Made by a program: the position numbers and the translations under genes
Notes under the pieces: generated by a model
What the model was told of the DNA's origin: nothing
The model's database searches: none
The model's input: the letters and a program-made list of their open reading frames with translations, nothing else
DNA from: Marsupella aquatica
Lineage: Eukaryota > Marchantiophyta
Assembly (NCBI GenBank): GCA_973895155.1
Contig: OZ316897.1
Coordinates: 11,284,001-11,348,000, forward strand
Length of the DNA stretch: 64,000 nt
Direction: 5' to 3'
Shown here: positions 45,621 through 58,135 of the stretch, piece after piece
Layout of the letters: the number at the start of each line of letters is the position of its first letter
Numbering within the stretch: position 1 is the first letter of the stretch

Positions 45621-48354
45621 CTACTGCTGGCGCTCTCTTCCGAACGTTCTTGTGGGAGTGAAGGATTCGGATGAGAACACATCAGAGGGGTTCTCGGCAG
45701 GTGAGGGGACATCGAGCTCGTCTTTAGACTTCTCAGCAGAGGTGTCATACGCTGACCTGGAGGTATCGTCGCCGTTCTCATTTCCACTGTCGGAGAATTG
45801 CCGAATGTCTTCCAACATCTTCACGACATGGTCCATCGTGGGCCTCTGTTCCGGGATGTGCAGCACGCATTGCATCGCAATTTGGAGCATTTGCACCATC
45901 TCCTCTTCGATGTTCTGGAATCTCAGTAGCTCGACGTCGAACACTTCCGCGGTCCATTCTTCCCGGACCACTGACTGGACCCATCTGGGCAGATCCATCC
46001 CCTCGTCATTCAATGTCGCCTGTGTGGGAGCCTTTCCTGTCAGCAACTCTAGTAGAAGCACGCCGAAGCTGTACACATCCGCTTTGAAGGTCACCTTCCT
46101 CGTCTCTAACACTTCCGGAGCTTTATACCCAATAATCCTCGACGCGGCGGCGTTGGAGTTCAGGAGCTGGACGAGTCCAAAATCCGAGACACATCCTTCC
46201 AGTTCTCTCGTGAGGAGCACATTGGACGACTTGATGTTCCCGTGTGTGAAGCCATGCTCATTGTGAAGGAAAGCCAGGCCCCGCGCAGCCCCTATGGCAA
46301 TGCGGACTCGGGAAATCCAGTCCAGCGGTGTGCGAGATGCTCCCTTCGTGCCTGCAGTAGAGTAAATAAAATATCCCAATCAATCAATCAAGCAGCCACC
46401 AGCATGTAGTTCGCAGACAGAGCATGAATGATCGACCAACGACTATACGGAGCTTTTACCAGCTTTTCCGCTTTTACGCAGTATCAGCTTTTAGACTGAC
46501 GAGAATAACGACGGACTTTATCTCACGGGGATTTACCGACAACGTCAAGACATTTTATTATTTCCCACTTTGAGGACCTGATTGACGCTTAGCGCACGAT
46601 ATCGATTCAACCGCCACCATAGTGAACGACGCTATTCTCGATGAAAAACTGGCAAATGCAGGTTCCGACACTACGACCGTGAAAGATTGCGAGACCACAC
46701 AAAATGCGCAAACACTATTTCAGGCAGTTTCACCCACACGACGCCCCAAAAATCTTCGTGGTGTGGAAACAAAAGTTTAGGAACAGGAAAGCAGAGAAAG
46801 GTATCCCATTGTCAAAATCCACGCTGACTCAGTCTGCTCGTTAATATGAGCTTCAAATCTCAGTGCGTGATTGTCGTAAACCTCGGAGGAACATGGTGAC
46901 AAGCGCGGGCATTTTCATTATAATTAAAGCATGCAAGTAAAAAAATATAAACCTGTGAATAAGTTAGGGTGAGCGAGGTGCAAGCATGATTGTAGCTTAC
47001 CGTGAAGGAGAGCTGACAGGCTCCCGGCGGGCATGTAATCATAGACTAGCAATTTTTCATCTTTGGAGAAGTAGTAGGCACGCAGAGGAACCAAATTGCG
47101 GTGCTGGAATCTCCCAATGACCTCAATCTGCGTTTCGAAGTCTTTTTTAGCGGTGGTCACGTCCTTGAGGCGCTTGACGGTGACGATGGTTCCGTCCTCA
47201 AGCACTGCCTTGTACGCGGTTCCTATGCTTCCCTTGCCCAGCACCTCAGCTGACGCCCTCAACAAATCTTCCAAATCGAATGAGAAGGTTTTCCCTTCCA
47301 AGAAAATCAACCTGCTGCGATCCTGCTCCTGCGTCGCTGAGCTTGGGTAGTCGTCTTTCGGGTCCTCAGCTTTGCCAGCGGCCGCGCCCCCGACCGTCTC
47401 CTTGGATGCATTGGATGCTTTCTGTCTCTTGTGTTTGCGAAACCAGAAGATGCAGCACAAAGCCAGTACACTCAGCAACGCTACGTCTCCGAGCACGATG
47501 GCTATGATTACTCCCGTGGACAGACTATTCTTCTTCTTGTGCCCAGATGTTGCATTCGATGGGACGGGGACAGGGGACGGCACTGGAGGACTTGGCGGAG
47601 GGGGCGGAGGGGGAGGAGGGCGAGCTGGACAGGTCAGATTCGTCGGCGATCCACAAAGACCTGGATTTCCAGCAAAGCTACCCGGTCCAAATCTCTCCAA
47701 TGAGGCAGGGATGGAGCCCGAGAGATTGTTATTAGCGACATTGAAATAAGCTAGGGTGCTTGTGGGAATATCAGGCACGGTACCTGATAGTTGATTGCCG
47801 TCTAGATAAATGCCTCTGACGAGCTTGACATCGGCGAGAGTGCCCGAAATGCTGCCAGTGAACTGATTGTTTGCTAAGTCCAGAGTCAGCATTCGGGGCC
47901 ACAACGCGAAATTCGACGGCAATAGCCCGCTTAAATTGTTGCTGTGGAAAAAAAGATTCTGAACTAACGAGAGATTGGCAATGTCAGCGGGCAACGATCC
48001 AGTGAGATTATTCGTGTGCAGGTTGATTGCACGCAGCTGGTCCAGCGCGCCCAAACTGTGAAGGGGAATGCTGCCCGCCAGACCTCGATCGAACAAACGG
48101 AGCTTAAACACGCGACTATTATTCCCGCAGGTTACCCCCGTCCACGAACATAGTGCAGTACCATTTCCCCAGTTAAATAGATTGCCGTGCGGATCCACAG
48201 CAGCTTTGAACGCGAGGAGCGCAGTGGCATCCGTGCTTGTGTCTCCTCCGTGCGTGGGGGGGACGACGAACATCACGAGGAACGATAGCACAAGGAACAG
48301 CAATGCCTCCGCTCTCCATTCTGGCCATTCTAAACGCCTCCTGAACTTCGCCAT
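45621..48354 (-). CDS. LRR receptor-like kinase with HGN catalytic loop (LRR-III type), two exons
   Basis: Exon 1 is 48354-47001 and exon 2 is 46351-45621, with GTAAGC and CTGCAG ends and phase 1, giving 694 residues. Order of parts: hydrophobic signal segment (about 16-36), LRR cap with paired Cys ('[19 protein letters not shown]'), about five leucine-rich repeats, a Pro-rich spacer, a transmembrane helix ('[18 protein letters not shown]'), then a kinase domain from about 365. The P-loop [11 protein letters not shown], the 'VKRL' lysine, DFG (about 508) and 'APE' are present, but the catalytic HRD is HGN (about 488), as in atypical plant LRR-III kinases, many of which are inactive or weak. 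I infer a plasma-membrane receptor or co-receptor that signals mostly by scaffolding. An in-frame upstream start at 48474 exists, but 48354 directly precedes the signal segment. The C-terminal tail is Ser/Glu-rich. Confidence 0.93.
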
Positions 48355-49420
48355 GACGATCCTATTTTTCCTAAAATCTCTAGCTGCTCCCCTTCGATTT
48401 AGCACCTGTGGGCCTCCTTGTCGGCCCCGCCTGAGCCGGAAATCAGCCCCTCGGTTTGCGAGTGAGCAACACAAAAAATGAAATCACAATATTGAAGTTC
48501 TTCCTACCTCGTATACCCTTCACAGAAATATGTTGATCATCATGATCATCAACAGCATCGTCATCATCGCCACCAATCCTTCCCTCCTTCCACGTAGCTC
48601 ATCAATCTACTCCGCTACTCTTCCCATTTCAGAAACCACGCACTTCCGTCCATCCCACCATCCACTACTGTACACAAATCCGAAACCTTTTCACCTCTCG
48701 TCCATCATCGTCATCATCATGCACCAACCAGGCGCTCTGGTTCATTCATTTTCATCCACCACGTCCTACAAAATCAGTCGATCGTTTTCCACCCTTTCTT
48801 CTTCGTCCCGAGCCGCCATCATCATCATCATCAATCTCGAGAGAACGAGAGCTAGAGGAGCTCCGTCACACAATCTCCTCCTCGATCACTCGGCAACCTC
48901 TGTCGCCTTGCGGTCCAAGTACCAGTACAGTCGTAATAAGTTGCGTTGCTTTGCCTCCTCCTCCTACAGTAGCAGTCTACCGCAGTCCAACGCAAGCTGA
49001 GAGCGGAGCTCCTCTACCGACACCAGCACTCAATCGAAACAACAATCACTCAGCGCGGCCTTCGTACCAGCTCTAGTTTCGCACCCTCCCTCTCAGCAAT
49101 TCTCCACAGTTGAGTGGGCTGAAAGTTGTGGGGAATGGAGTATACGCGTGAGAGCTCGCTTCCTTGGGCGGAGAGACGTTGTCTTCGTCCTCCTCCGCCT
49201 CCCTAACCGGCAATGCTATGCTCCTACACTACTACTGCTGTAGGCATTCGACAACGGCTGCCTGCTGCGCTGATGCCGTGCCCTGCCCAGCTCTGCCCTG
49301 CCTTGTGCCGTGCTTCGTCAAAGGGGAAAGATGCTCGGCCCGACCTTGTCAACGGCAAGAGCGGACAAATTACACGCAGCGAAACCGCAACACTAGAATA
49401 ATAATATAACACTGGAACAG
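48355..49420. other. Upstream region of the receptor kinase gene
   Basis: Likely 5' UTR and promoter. It is rich in TCATCA and TC repeats (for example 48531-48570, 48700-48725, 48815-48833), which also create serine-rich plus-strand frames that are not genes. Confidence 0.5.
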
Positions 49421-50115
49421 TCGAGAGAGAGACGGACGGACGGACGCACGGACAGACATCGAAATAGACGGACGGACGGACGGACGGCAGGAGCCGATTA
49501 CAGTGAACTATCTCTAAGCGCACTCTCTCTAAACGCACATTACGGGACGGATATGGCGTGCACTAAACGAGGTGTTGCATGCCTTGCACACCCCCTAATA
49601 ATAACAACACACTAGGGCATGTCCAAGCATAGTTATCCCTGAGTTACGATTCGGGACATAAACCGCTCTTATGGTCTTGACAGAATAGTCATGGGTTAAA
49701 AAAATACACCAAAATATATACCCCATAAAAGTTGTACATCCAAAAAATGAAGTTGTAACCAAAGTGTTACGGGAGAACTTTGACACGCCTTACTGGAACA
49801 GCTGAGAGAGACGGACGGACGGACGGACTGAGGTGTTGCAGCCAACTACAGACTATAGAGACCTCTCTCTAAGCGCACACTCTTGGGAAGATAGATGTGG
49901 CGTAAACAATGTGTTACATTCCTTTATAAGCAAACACCCCCTAATAACAATAACACAGTGGAATGGTCAACAGAGATGGACGGACAAATGGACAGAAGGA
50001 TGGACGGACACCGATGTTGGAGCCGACTACAATGAACTCTTGCTAAGCACTCTTGGGAAGACTGACGTGGCCTAAATGAGGTGTTGCATTCCTTTATAAG
50101 TGCGCACCCCCTAAA
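49415..50115. repeat. Three-copy tandem array with embedded GACG microsatellites
   Basis: Units start near 49415, 49795 and 49960. Each has 'TGGAACAG' or 'TGGAATGG', a (GACG)n tract, 'GGAGCCGA.TACA.TGAACT', 'CTAAGCGCACTCT', 'ACG.GGCGTAAAC' or variant, 'AGGTGTTGCATTCCTTTATAAG' or variant, and 'CACCCCCTAATAA'. Copy 1 carries a longer insert to 49795. Confidence 0.85.
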
Positions 50116-50985
50116 AAGTTTATTTATCAATAAGTGTGCATCATTTACATCCCTTAGATATGTACTTATCCAGGGTTTACAACGAATTTGATATCAGGTT
50201 GTGTTGGTCATGGCAGAGTGAGTGAACACCACCAAGTGAATGAAAAACAGTAAGACTTCACTTGCACATTGTAAATGCTATATTGTACCCAGATCACACA
50301 AAGAATCGTTGAAAGTAAGGGGCGTTGAGCAGTCTTGTGACTCATAATAGGATTGGTACATCCCTGCCCTAAATTCAGTGCCAAACTCTCTACGTGCATT
50401 TTTTAACTATATGAAGAATGGGCATGCATTTATCAGTGAATGCAATTTCATGGGATTGTGCTTTTACCAATAACTGCAAACCGACACTTATCAGGGGTAC
50501 ATGCTTATAAAGTTGTCATTTTAGCAAATAGATTTCAGGCCTGTGTCTTCTTAGACGGACCTCTTAGAACAGATTGCACAAAAACTGCACTCCTTTAAAA
50601 TAAACAGCTTAATTATATTGTCACTAAACATGTTCAAATTTATAATACTGTCATTATTTTCATTGCATTTATAAATATGCCACAGTTTCACTATATTCTC
50701 ACCTTAGTTACTTTGTTGCATTTTTATTCTTTGTATAAAACTATGAAATATTTATAAATACAAAAAATTATTAAAGTATTATCAATTTGGACATTTTTAG
50801 TGGCAAAATAATTCAAGGCAAAATAATTCAAAGTTGTTTAAATAAAAGGGAAGAACATGATCCATGTGCTCAACCAATTATTGGGTTTATGGAGTGTGCA
50901 TTTAGACAGAGCCAACTGTGCAACTATTGCTACTGTACCCACGGTACTGAGCAACTTCAGAGTACAGTAGAGTTTAGGGTAGAGG
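50116..50985. other. AT-rich intergenic, no gene recognised
   Basis: I see nothing coding. A small direct repeat of 'GGCAAAATAATTCAA' occurs at about 50803-50831. Confidence 0.5.
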
Positions 50986-52125
50986 AGAGTAGTGGTAACA
51001 GGAGGAGGGGCAGGTTGCCCAGCACAGGTCTCCGGGGGTGATGTTTTTAATTAATGTTAGTTCTGTTTGGCAAAGGACAAGATGCTACGAAAATTCCTTA
51101 TCTAGTTTTCACAAATTTAGTTTAGACCGTTAGATCTTCCGATATCTAAGTATGTCAGACTCTGGCTGTGGGGTGGGAAAGAGGCTAAACAAGGACAAAA
51201 TCGTACAGGAGTGAATTCTTGCCAAAAGTAGGGAACTTCTTAGTGAGGTGAAATTTTGGCTCATTTTTGCCATGATGAAAAAAGAGTTTGAGAGAAGAGG
51301 AGAAGGGGCTCCGATTGGGGCGGCACTCATGGTCCAAGGTATTTTATTACTGTTTCTTAAGACTATTTATTTTGGGGGCAGGGGTGAAGGAGAAGATGCT
51401 GAGGGTATTCCTTATCTAATTTTAACAATATTAAATGTTCACCCCCTAGATCGAGGTTAGGTTCTGGCTAATCCAGGACAAAAATGTGGTGAATGTTTGC
51501 CAAGAGTGGGGAAGACTACAGTGAGGTGGAATAATTTGGCTAATTTGTGCCATATAAAAGGAGTCTTAGAGTAGTCTTGGCCAGCACGGTCCGGCACATA
51601 TGGTCTAGAGTAATTTTAAGGTTTTTTTTGTTTTTGCCACGGGTGAAGGAGAAGATGGTCCAATATAATTTTGCATCTTTACCTTTGGCAAAACTAGGAG
51701 AATATGCTTGAGAATTCCTTATCTAAGTTTTTCATTAATGTTTTACTTTTAGATCTTCTTATATTTGAGGATAACAGGCAGATTCTGGCTAATGGAAGAC
51801 AAAACAGTGGACAACTTTTGCCGAGAGTGGGAAGACTTTTTAGTGAGATGTAATTTTTAGCTAATTTCTGTCATGATGGAAAAAAGAGGCTGAGAGTCTA
51901 GAGGAGGAGGAGGGCCCTGTTGGCCACCACAGGTCCCGCACTTGTGGCCCAGGGTAATGTTTAATGTTTTTTTAATCTTTCACTAAGAGGCTTCCTAATC
52001 TAATATTTATAGATTAATTTTTGACGGTCCTATCTCCCTATAACCATCAGATTTAATGGGATTTTGTGGCTAGGTGGGACCTGGCTAATCCAAGACAAAC
52101 AAGCTGGTGAATTTTTCCATAAGGT
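50986..52125. repeat. Tandem array of ~300-bp units, about 3.5 copies
   Basis: Landmarks recur in order: 'TCTGGCTAAT.CA.GACAAAA' (about 51460, 51785, 52080), 'GCCAAGAGTGGGGAAGACT' or variant (51500, 51820), 'AGTGAGGTG.AATTTTGGCTAATTT' (51243, 51521, 51841), and 'GGCCA.CA..GGTCC.GCAC' followed by 'TGG.C.AGGGTAAT' (51580, 51930). Single related fragments lie at about 52840 and 54020. Confidence 0.75.
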
Positions 52126-54361
52126 TAAGTTTGCTCCAACAACTAAAAACCAAAATGGTATTCAAAAAGTTTTTAGGAGAAATATGTCTAGATAAACTAA
52201 ATAACTTAGTAAAGTAGTTTACTTTAAGATAACTAAACCATAAAAAAAGATAAAATAATTTATCTTGTAGTGTTTTGTGCTCGAAACGATTATGATGGTT
52301 AGATGATTTGTTTTCTGGAACATTGTAAAGCAAGAATAATTTATTTTTGGGTTACTTGGTATTTGTGCCCTCTCCTCATTGCTCATAGCCTTACAAAGTG
52401 TTGACCTCCCTTAAAAGCCCTCCCACCATATCAATTTTCTAATGGACAAAAATGGCTCTTGCTTCTAAAAGAATGTGAATCATTTTTCAAAAACGTGGTG
52501 GGCCTGTCATGTCCTTTGTTTTTCCCTGATTATAAATTCTGATACGCCTTTTTCATGTATTTCTCACATCATGACTTTATTCAATGACCTGTAAAACACT
52601 ACAAACCATGAAAACATTAAGAGGGGACAAAAATAATCTCAAAATCCAATATACAGTCGATTCTAATTAAAGCCAAATTGAAAGAAATATACTCAACACA
52701 AATCTATATAAGACAAAGTAACTTGAATAATCCCGTGAAGAAGGTAAGACCAGAAATATAATACTTTCCGATGAAATGAAATTTGGCAAATTTTCACCAC
52801 TGAAAACAAAGCTAAAAGCATAGTCTAGGAGGACAAGGAGGGGCCAGTTGGCCGGAGTAGGTCCCACACTCTTGGTTCCCTGTGTTCCATGATCATGATG
52901 AGTATTGTATAGGGTTAGCTGTTCTTTGGAACCGGGAGAAAGTATCCACTATCCAAGTGATACTTCCTGAAAATTGCATTTATTACAAGTCCTTGTGTGG
53001 CACTCTTAGGGGCCATCCCAAGAAAGTTGGAGGCCCATATTTTTCTTCAATGTCTGAGATGCAATCTCAGCCATTCAAATGTGGGAATAGGCAAAACTTC
53101 ACAACCTGGCAAGATCATTACCAATCCTAATCACCTACTAGTGGGTCCCTTGCAGGCCCCTTTATTTTTTCTCATGTGGCCAAGCTTTTTGTCAAAAACC
53201 TACACTAGACCACGTCTAAAGCATGGTCCATTTATTTCCTCAAGACCTGACACATTTTGGCTTTGGCACTTTAACTCTGGTGTATGTAATGGACCTCACC
53301 TTTGCAGTGGATGAATAGTGAAGATTTGTGCTCCCAAGTTCTTGTGAAGGCCCCATAAGGTGTTGCAGGTTTCCATTTAATTCAGTGATAAGTTTGACTT
53401 CCCGAATTTTCTTAGTGTCAAGTCTTTGTGTTCTCTCTAGTGAACCCCACTTTGGGATGGTGGTTTCTGCAAAAGGTGGTCAACTTACAAAGCTTGAAGT
53501 TGGAACCTTGGGGGCCTCATTCCAAGGAGGGACCCCTTATCACATGCAAAATTTTGGGAGAATAAACACCCTAAAATGCAAGAAAATATTAAATTTTAAG
53601 GGATTTTTCATCCCTAAATTCTTGGAATATATTCTCGGATTTTGTTTAAAAAATCCTATGATTCTAATAATTTTCAAAACTGGATTAAAAACACCCCTAA
53701 TGTTCTTCCACAAAAAATTTTAAAGTCTTTCATTAAACTCAATAAATAAACCCTATACTTATTTACACGTGATGGGTCAGGAAACGAGGACCCCAGGCAC
53801 AGTTGGAACCTCACTTGCCACAATGTAGACTGCTATAATTGGACTAAGCTTGCTTGTGGCTAATGTAGAGCGAATTCCGGACTTGAATGCATTCAAAAGA
53901 CATATTCCCGCATGTCTTCACCTTCTATGTGCAATGGGCAGCACACAATAACAGGCAGTATTGTTCTCCAAGGCCCAGTGGGCAACAACAACTGGATTTT
54001 CCAGGAACAATCATCTTAAATGGAGGTTGAGGGGCTGGTTGGCCAGCACAGGGTTGACACACATGGTCCCCTAGGACCATATGGATTATTGTGTAGAAGT
54101 CAACATCCATTTGAAATTGGGAGATACTGCTATAGAGATGCTTGAAGGTATCAAGTGCAACTCTCCTGTATTCACTGAAGTGTTGAACCTTAGTACACAT
54201 GCAGACCCCTGCCTGGAAGCCTCCTCCCTACCTTGGATTGGAATCCAAACAATACACACACTCTTTGTGGAGCTAACAGGTTCTCAGATAGCTTCCCTTT
54301 CATGGCAGTGCTGAATCTACAAGAGGGAGGAAGATTTTCAGTAGTTCACATTAAATCATTA
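52126..54361. other. Intergenic with fragments of the preceding repeat, no gene recognised
   Basis: Fragments with 'GGGCTGGTTGGCC' and 'GCACAGGGT' occur at about 52840-52880 and 54025-54070. Several frames around 100-130 codons (for example 53328-53723) lack motifs. Confidence 0.45.
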
Positions 54362-54748
54362 ACCTACACTGTTCACCATAAGTAGTGTGACTAACACTGA
54401 ATAATTTGAGAGTGCCAATTTTCACGGTCTACTCACAAAATTAGTATGGCTCATACTAATTTTGTGCTAACACTATTCCGCTCACATAAATTAGTGTTAT
54501 TGTGGTTTCAAGAGTGGAAAATTAGAGGGAAAAAGTATTTTGAAAAAATCACAAGAATTGCTGTTACTTTGGACTCAAGATGGTTCATTTCTTACTACCA
54601 ATTTAAACAAAAGTGGAGAAGACCTATTCTGAAAATTTGACAAAAATTAGTGTTACCGGACTCTAAATCACTTTTACCAAAACAAGTAACACTAATTTTT
54701 CACTAACGCTGATTCTTGGATAAGTGAATTATGGTGAACAGTGTAGGT
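54362..54748. mobile_element. MITE with 20-bp perfect terminal inverted repeats
   Basis: The ends ACCTACACTGTTCACCATAA (54362-54381) and its exact reverse complement (54729-54748) bound a 387-bp non-coding element. Subterminal 'AATTAGTGTTA'/'TAACACTAATT' words recur in both orientations, and an internal palindrome surrounds 'AATTAGTATGGCTCATACTAATT' (about 54438-54461). No target-site duplication is obvious. A diverged copy lies at 34765-35130. The superfamily is unassigned. Confidence 0.9.
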
Positions 54749-57359
54749 AGCTATTTGTAAAAATGGCTTGAACCGGGCCTTCAACCTCACACCCAAGTTG
54801 CCTGCCATCATTTTTGCACAGTACAGCAGATACCTAGTACGGAATCAATCTTTTGGGCTTCATATGTGCATTTATCCTGACTCAATGGAATTGGCAAGGA
54901 GTCCCTACATACGAATGGTGTTAGACCTACTACTAGGAGGTAATCCTAACACTTTAAATTGAAAGCTTAGGTTAGATCGTGCTAGCCCTAAGACTTTGAA
55001 GGCCAGACAAGGATGCTAAATATGCACTGATCACACTTGGCTCCAATACCCAAAAGAAAATCCGGACTAGAGAAAACCCAATGAACAAAATGTATTTTTC
55101 ATAAGCCCATATGGCTTGCCTTCTTGAAGTGTTCTCCCATGAACTATTAACAAATAGAGTGCAAAGTGTTCTCAACAAATGAGCAACCCAAATGAGCAAT
55201 ATACTGCCTAATGCATTCCCAAATTGCAGTCCAAATAGTTTTTCCTCTCCAATGTTTCCAAAGACTAGCCTGTCTGTCTCTTCCTTAAACATAAACAGAG
55301 GAGAGGACACTAAAACCTGTTGCCCATTAACATATTCACATTCAATTGATTTTCGGTGACTTTCTGCACCATTTCCCCTCTCCCCAATATGTCTCCATTT
55401 TCCATGAGCAGTCACAACTTTAGTTAAGCCCCAAAGTCACAGTCTAGAGGCTTCACTCTAGACCATTAGCCTTGAAATAGCTAGTAAGTTTGCGTCGCAA
55501 TTGTTTGGTAAGTCAGATGTTTTGAAGCAAGTGAACATCACAGTCCTGAACAAGGTGACTGGTCGCATTGGGGGCTTTGAAAGATCCTTAGATACGACAG
55601 TTGCGGCTGACAGGAAGTTAAAAAGCTTTCCAGATTTGGAGACAACTAGTGAAAATGGCTTTCTAGTCATATGAGATGAAATTATGCCCCCCATGATGCC
55701 CAAGCCCACACCTAAGTTGACAATAAACTGATAGAAACCCAATACATAGAGATCACTAAGCTGCCAGTTTTGGACATTCCTTACCAAAAACAAAATCCGG
55801 CTGGAGTCCAAGCACTCTAATCTTGGGTATCAATGTTAAGCCTAGGATAATGTTCCACAGGTGAGTCTTGTTTGCAGTAAAGCAGCCCACAGGCTATCTT
55901 ACAGGAGAGGTCACACGGGGATGAAGCTTTTTTGACCAATTAGCAAGGTTGGGTGGGTTCTGGTTTGCAGGAGAGTGCTTGCATTGGCACCAAGTACTCT
56001 CCTTAAAACTCCATGAATTGCAGGAAATTTCTGCAGATACCTGTTGTGGGGCCGTTGTGGGGCAGGGCCAGGGTAGCCCTAAGCTTTCTTGCTGCATCCT
56101 TTCCAAATCTACTGATGGACATCTATAGTTAGTTGCTCTTAGCCAACAAAAAAAAGGGCCCCTTCCTGCAGCTTCAGGACTTGATGACACAAAAAATGTA
56201 TTGTACTTTACCAGGCCCTTCCAGCAAGGTCCCCTTTTGCTACACAGGGGGCACCACTACTCAACCTGGGGTGCCATGAAAACCCAGAGAATGCTGGGTT
56301 TTGGTAAAACTGAATATTTTATTGGATAACCAAATGAGTTCTCTTTGAGCTAAAAATTATTGGATGTGATCTTTAAGGTTCAAGTTACCAAGTGTCAAAA
56401 GTTGGGACTCGGTGGACATCTCCAACACTCAATACTCATATATCACAAATTCTGTTACACATTTACGTTTTCATTAGGTATCTAGAGCAGAGTCAGAAAA
56501 AGCAAAACTAATGTAGGTGACTTCTTCTAATAAGTAACATATTCTAAGTAAAAGTATTGTGATTCTGCAAAACAAATGACTAAAGAAGAGTGCCCACGTG
56601 TAGATTGCAATTTGTGAAAAAATAAGTAGAAAGGGTTATTGAATGTTAGAAATGGTCCAAAAAGTCTCAGGTTTTGTCACTAGGTAGCTTGAACTTCACA
56701 GATTCCAGTTCAGACAAATTTCCATTATCCAATAAAATATTTGGTTTTACCAAAAATAGCACACCGCTGTCTTTGTTGTGCCCCAAGTCAAGCAGTGGCA
56801 CTCTGTGTAGCAGCAGTTGACCAATACTAACTGTCATGGTTTTACTGTCTATTGAGAATTTCAATCGGTCAACCGTTGAAAGTACCTGGTCAACTACCAA
56901 ATTCATGTTTCCATAAGGGCCATCTTGCATGTGGGTGGCTCTTGAGTTTCCAGCCCTCCACAAAACGAGTGGCATTCCAACATTTACCTAGATTTCTATG
57001 CCTCAACCTTGTCCATAGGCAAGCGCGACGGCACATGTGATGGATAACCAAGGGCAGGAGCCAGAATTCTCCAGCCCTTGAGGTCCCAAACCTTGGAAAT
57101 CAAATAATATGTGATAAAATTCACACTTAGCAAATTGACAGATTCTATGCAAAATGAAAATACACTTTTTCCCGGTGATTGAGGACTGCTAAGCAAAATT
57201 TATAGCTAAGGGTCATAAAAGAAAGGGCTCTTGACATGCAGGAATGCTTGAGGATGCACGAGGGGCCGATAAGTCTTTCTTTGTGCTTTCCGCACTGGTC
57301 CCATCCAGACCTATGAGGGCCCCTCAAAGCTTAGTAGATAAAATGATGGCTTTTGGCCA
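54749..57359. other. Intergenic, no confirmed gene
   Basis: Two minus frames, 54972-55415 (147 codons) and 55458-55811 (117 codons), are long for random sequence, but I recognise no domain, and they may be decayed transposon or gene remnants. They share a 'CCGGATTTT.TTTTGG' word about 740 bp apart. A 98-codon frame at 55894-56190 is also unassigned. Confidence 0.4.
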
Positions 57360-58135
57360 TAATAAAATGGCCATAACTTGTTCACAAGGTTATTATGTCA
57401 AATTTATAGTTCACTAGTGTGTAAAGCGACTTATGGTCATAGCACATTACCAATCTTTATGGCAAAAAGTTCTGAATAATGAATTTGGTAGTCCATAACT
57501 TGTTTGTCACTAACCTTAACTTCTAAATTAATCTTAGTCAAAGTTTGAGGTTTAAGACCCCTACTATAAAGTGACTTGTGGTCATAGCATATAACCAATC
57601 TTTAAGGTAAAAAGTTATGAATCATGAATTTGGTAGTCCATAACTTGTTTGTCACTAACCTTAACTACTGAAAACCACACCTACTGCCCCACATACCCAT
57701 ATAAAAGCCTCATTCCCTCCCTCACTCTCCTCATTCTTGTCCTCTGGTGAAGAGTGTCTCACCATAGAAGATGGAGCACTTGCCAATAAAAGGTTTTGCA
57801 CTCGCCACCTTTTAGGAAGCTCAAGCTCATTCCTGAAATTGTGCACTTTATAATGATAACTCTTTATAGGTGCACTTGTGTTTTAAGGTCAGGCAAAGTT
57901 TGAGGTTTGAGACCCCTACTATACACTAATTTGGTACTCCTTCAAAGTTTCGAGGGCACTTTATAAGGATAGCTCTTTATAGGTGCACTTGTGTTTTAAG
58001 GTCAAGGCAAAGTTTCAGGTGTGAGACCTCTACTATACACTAATTTGGTAGTCCTTAAAAGTCTGAGGTTTGAGACCCCTGCTATACACAAATTTGGTAG
58101 TCCTTTAACTGTTTTGTCACTAAACTGAACTACTA
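57360..58135. repeat. Tandem array of 'TTTGGTAGTCC' repeats with a nested dispersed repeat
   Basis: A ~140-bp unit ('GACTTATGGTCATAGCA', 'ACCAATCTTTA.GG', 'AAAAAGTT', 'GAATTTGGTAGTCCATAACTTG', 'TTTGTCACTAACC', 'CAAAGTTTGAGG', 'GACCCCTACTAT') occurs at about 57425-57560 and 57561-57665. Shorter forms continue at about 57890, 57985 and 58055, and again after the MITE at about 58461-58510. A copy of the 1-kb/28-kb dispersed repeat (57670-57880) interrupts it. Confidence 0.8.

Noticed and set aside
45511-46266. 251-codon plus-strand frame opposite the receptor kinase
   Set aside because: Antisense shadow of kinase exon 2, which has clear kinase motifs on the other strand.
47372-47749. Gly-rich plus-strand frame opposite the receptor kinase
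   Set aside because: Antisense of the Pro-rich spacer and transmembrane region.
48354-48474. Upstream in-frame start at 48474 for the receptor kinase
   Set aside because: It would place a 40-residue Arg-rich segment before the signal sequence; the ATG at 48354 fits secretion.
54972-55811. Two adjacent minus frames (147 and 117 codons) as a possible gene
   Set aside because: No recognisable motif, no splice sites joining them coherently, and surrounding DNA is repeat-like; kept only as a note.
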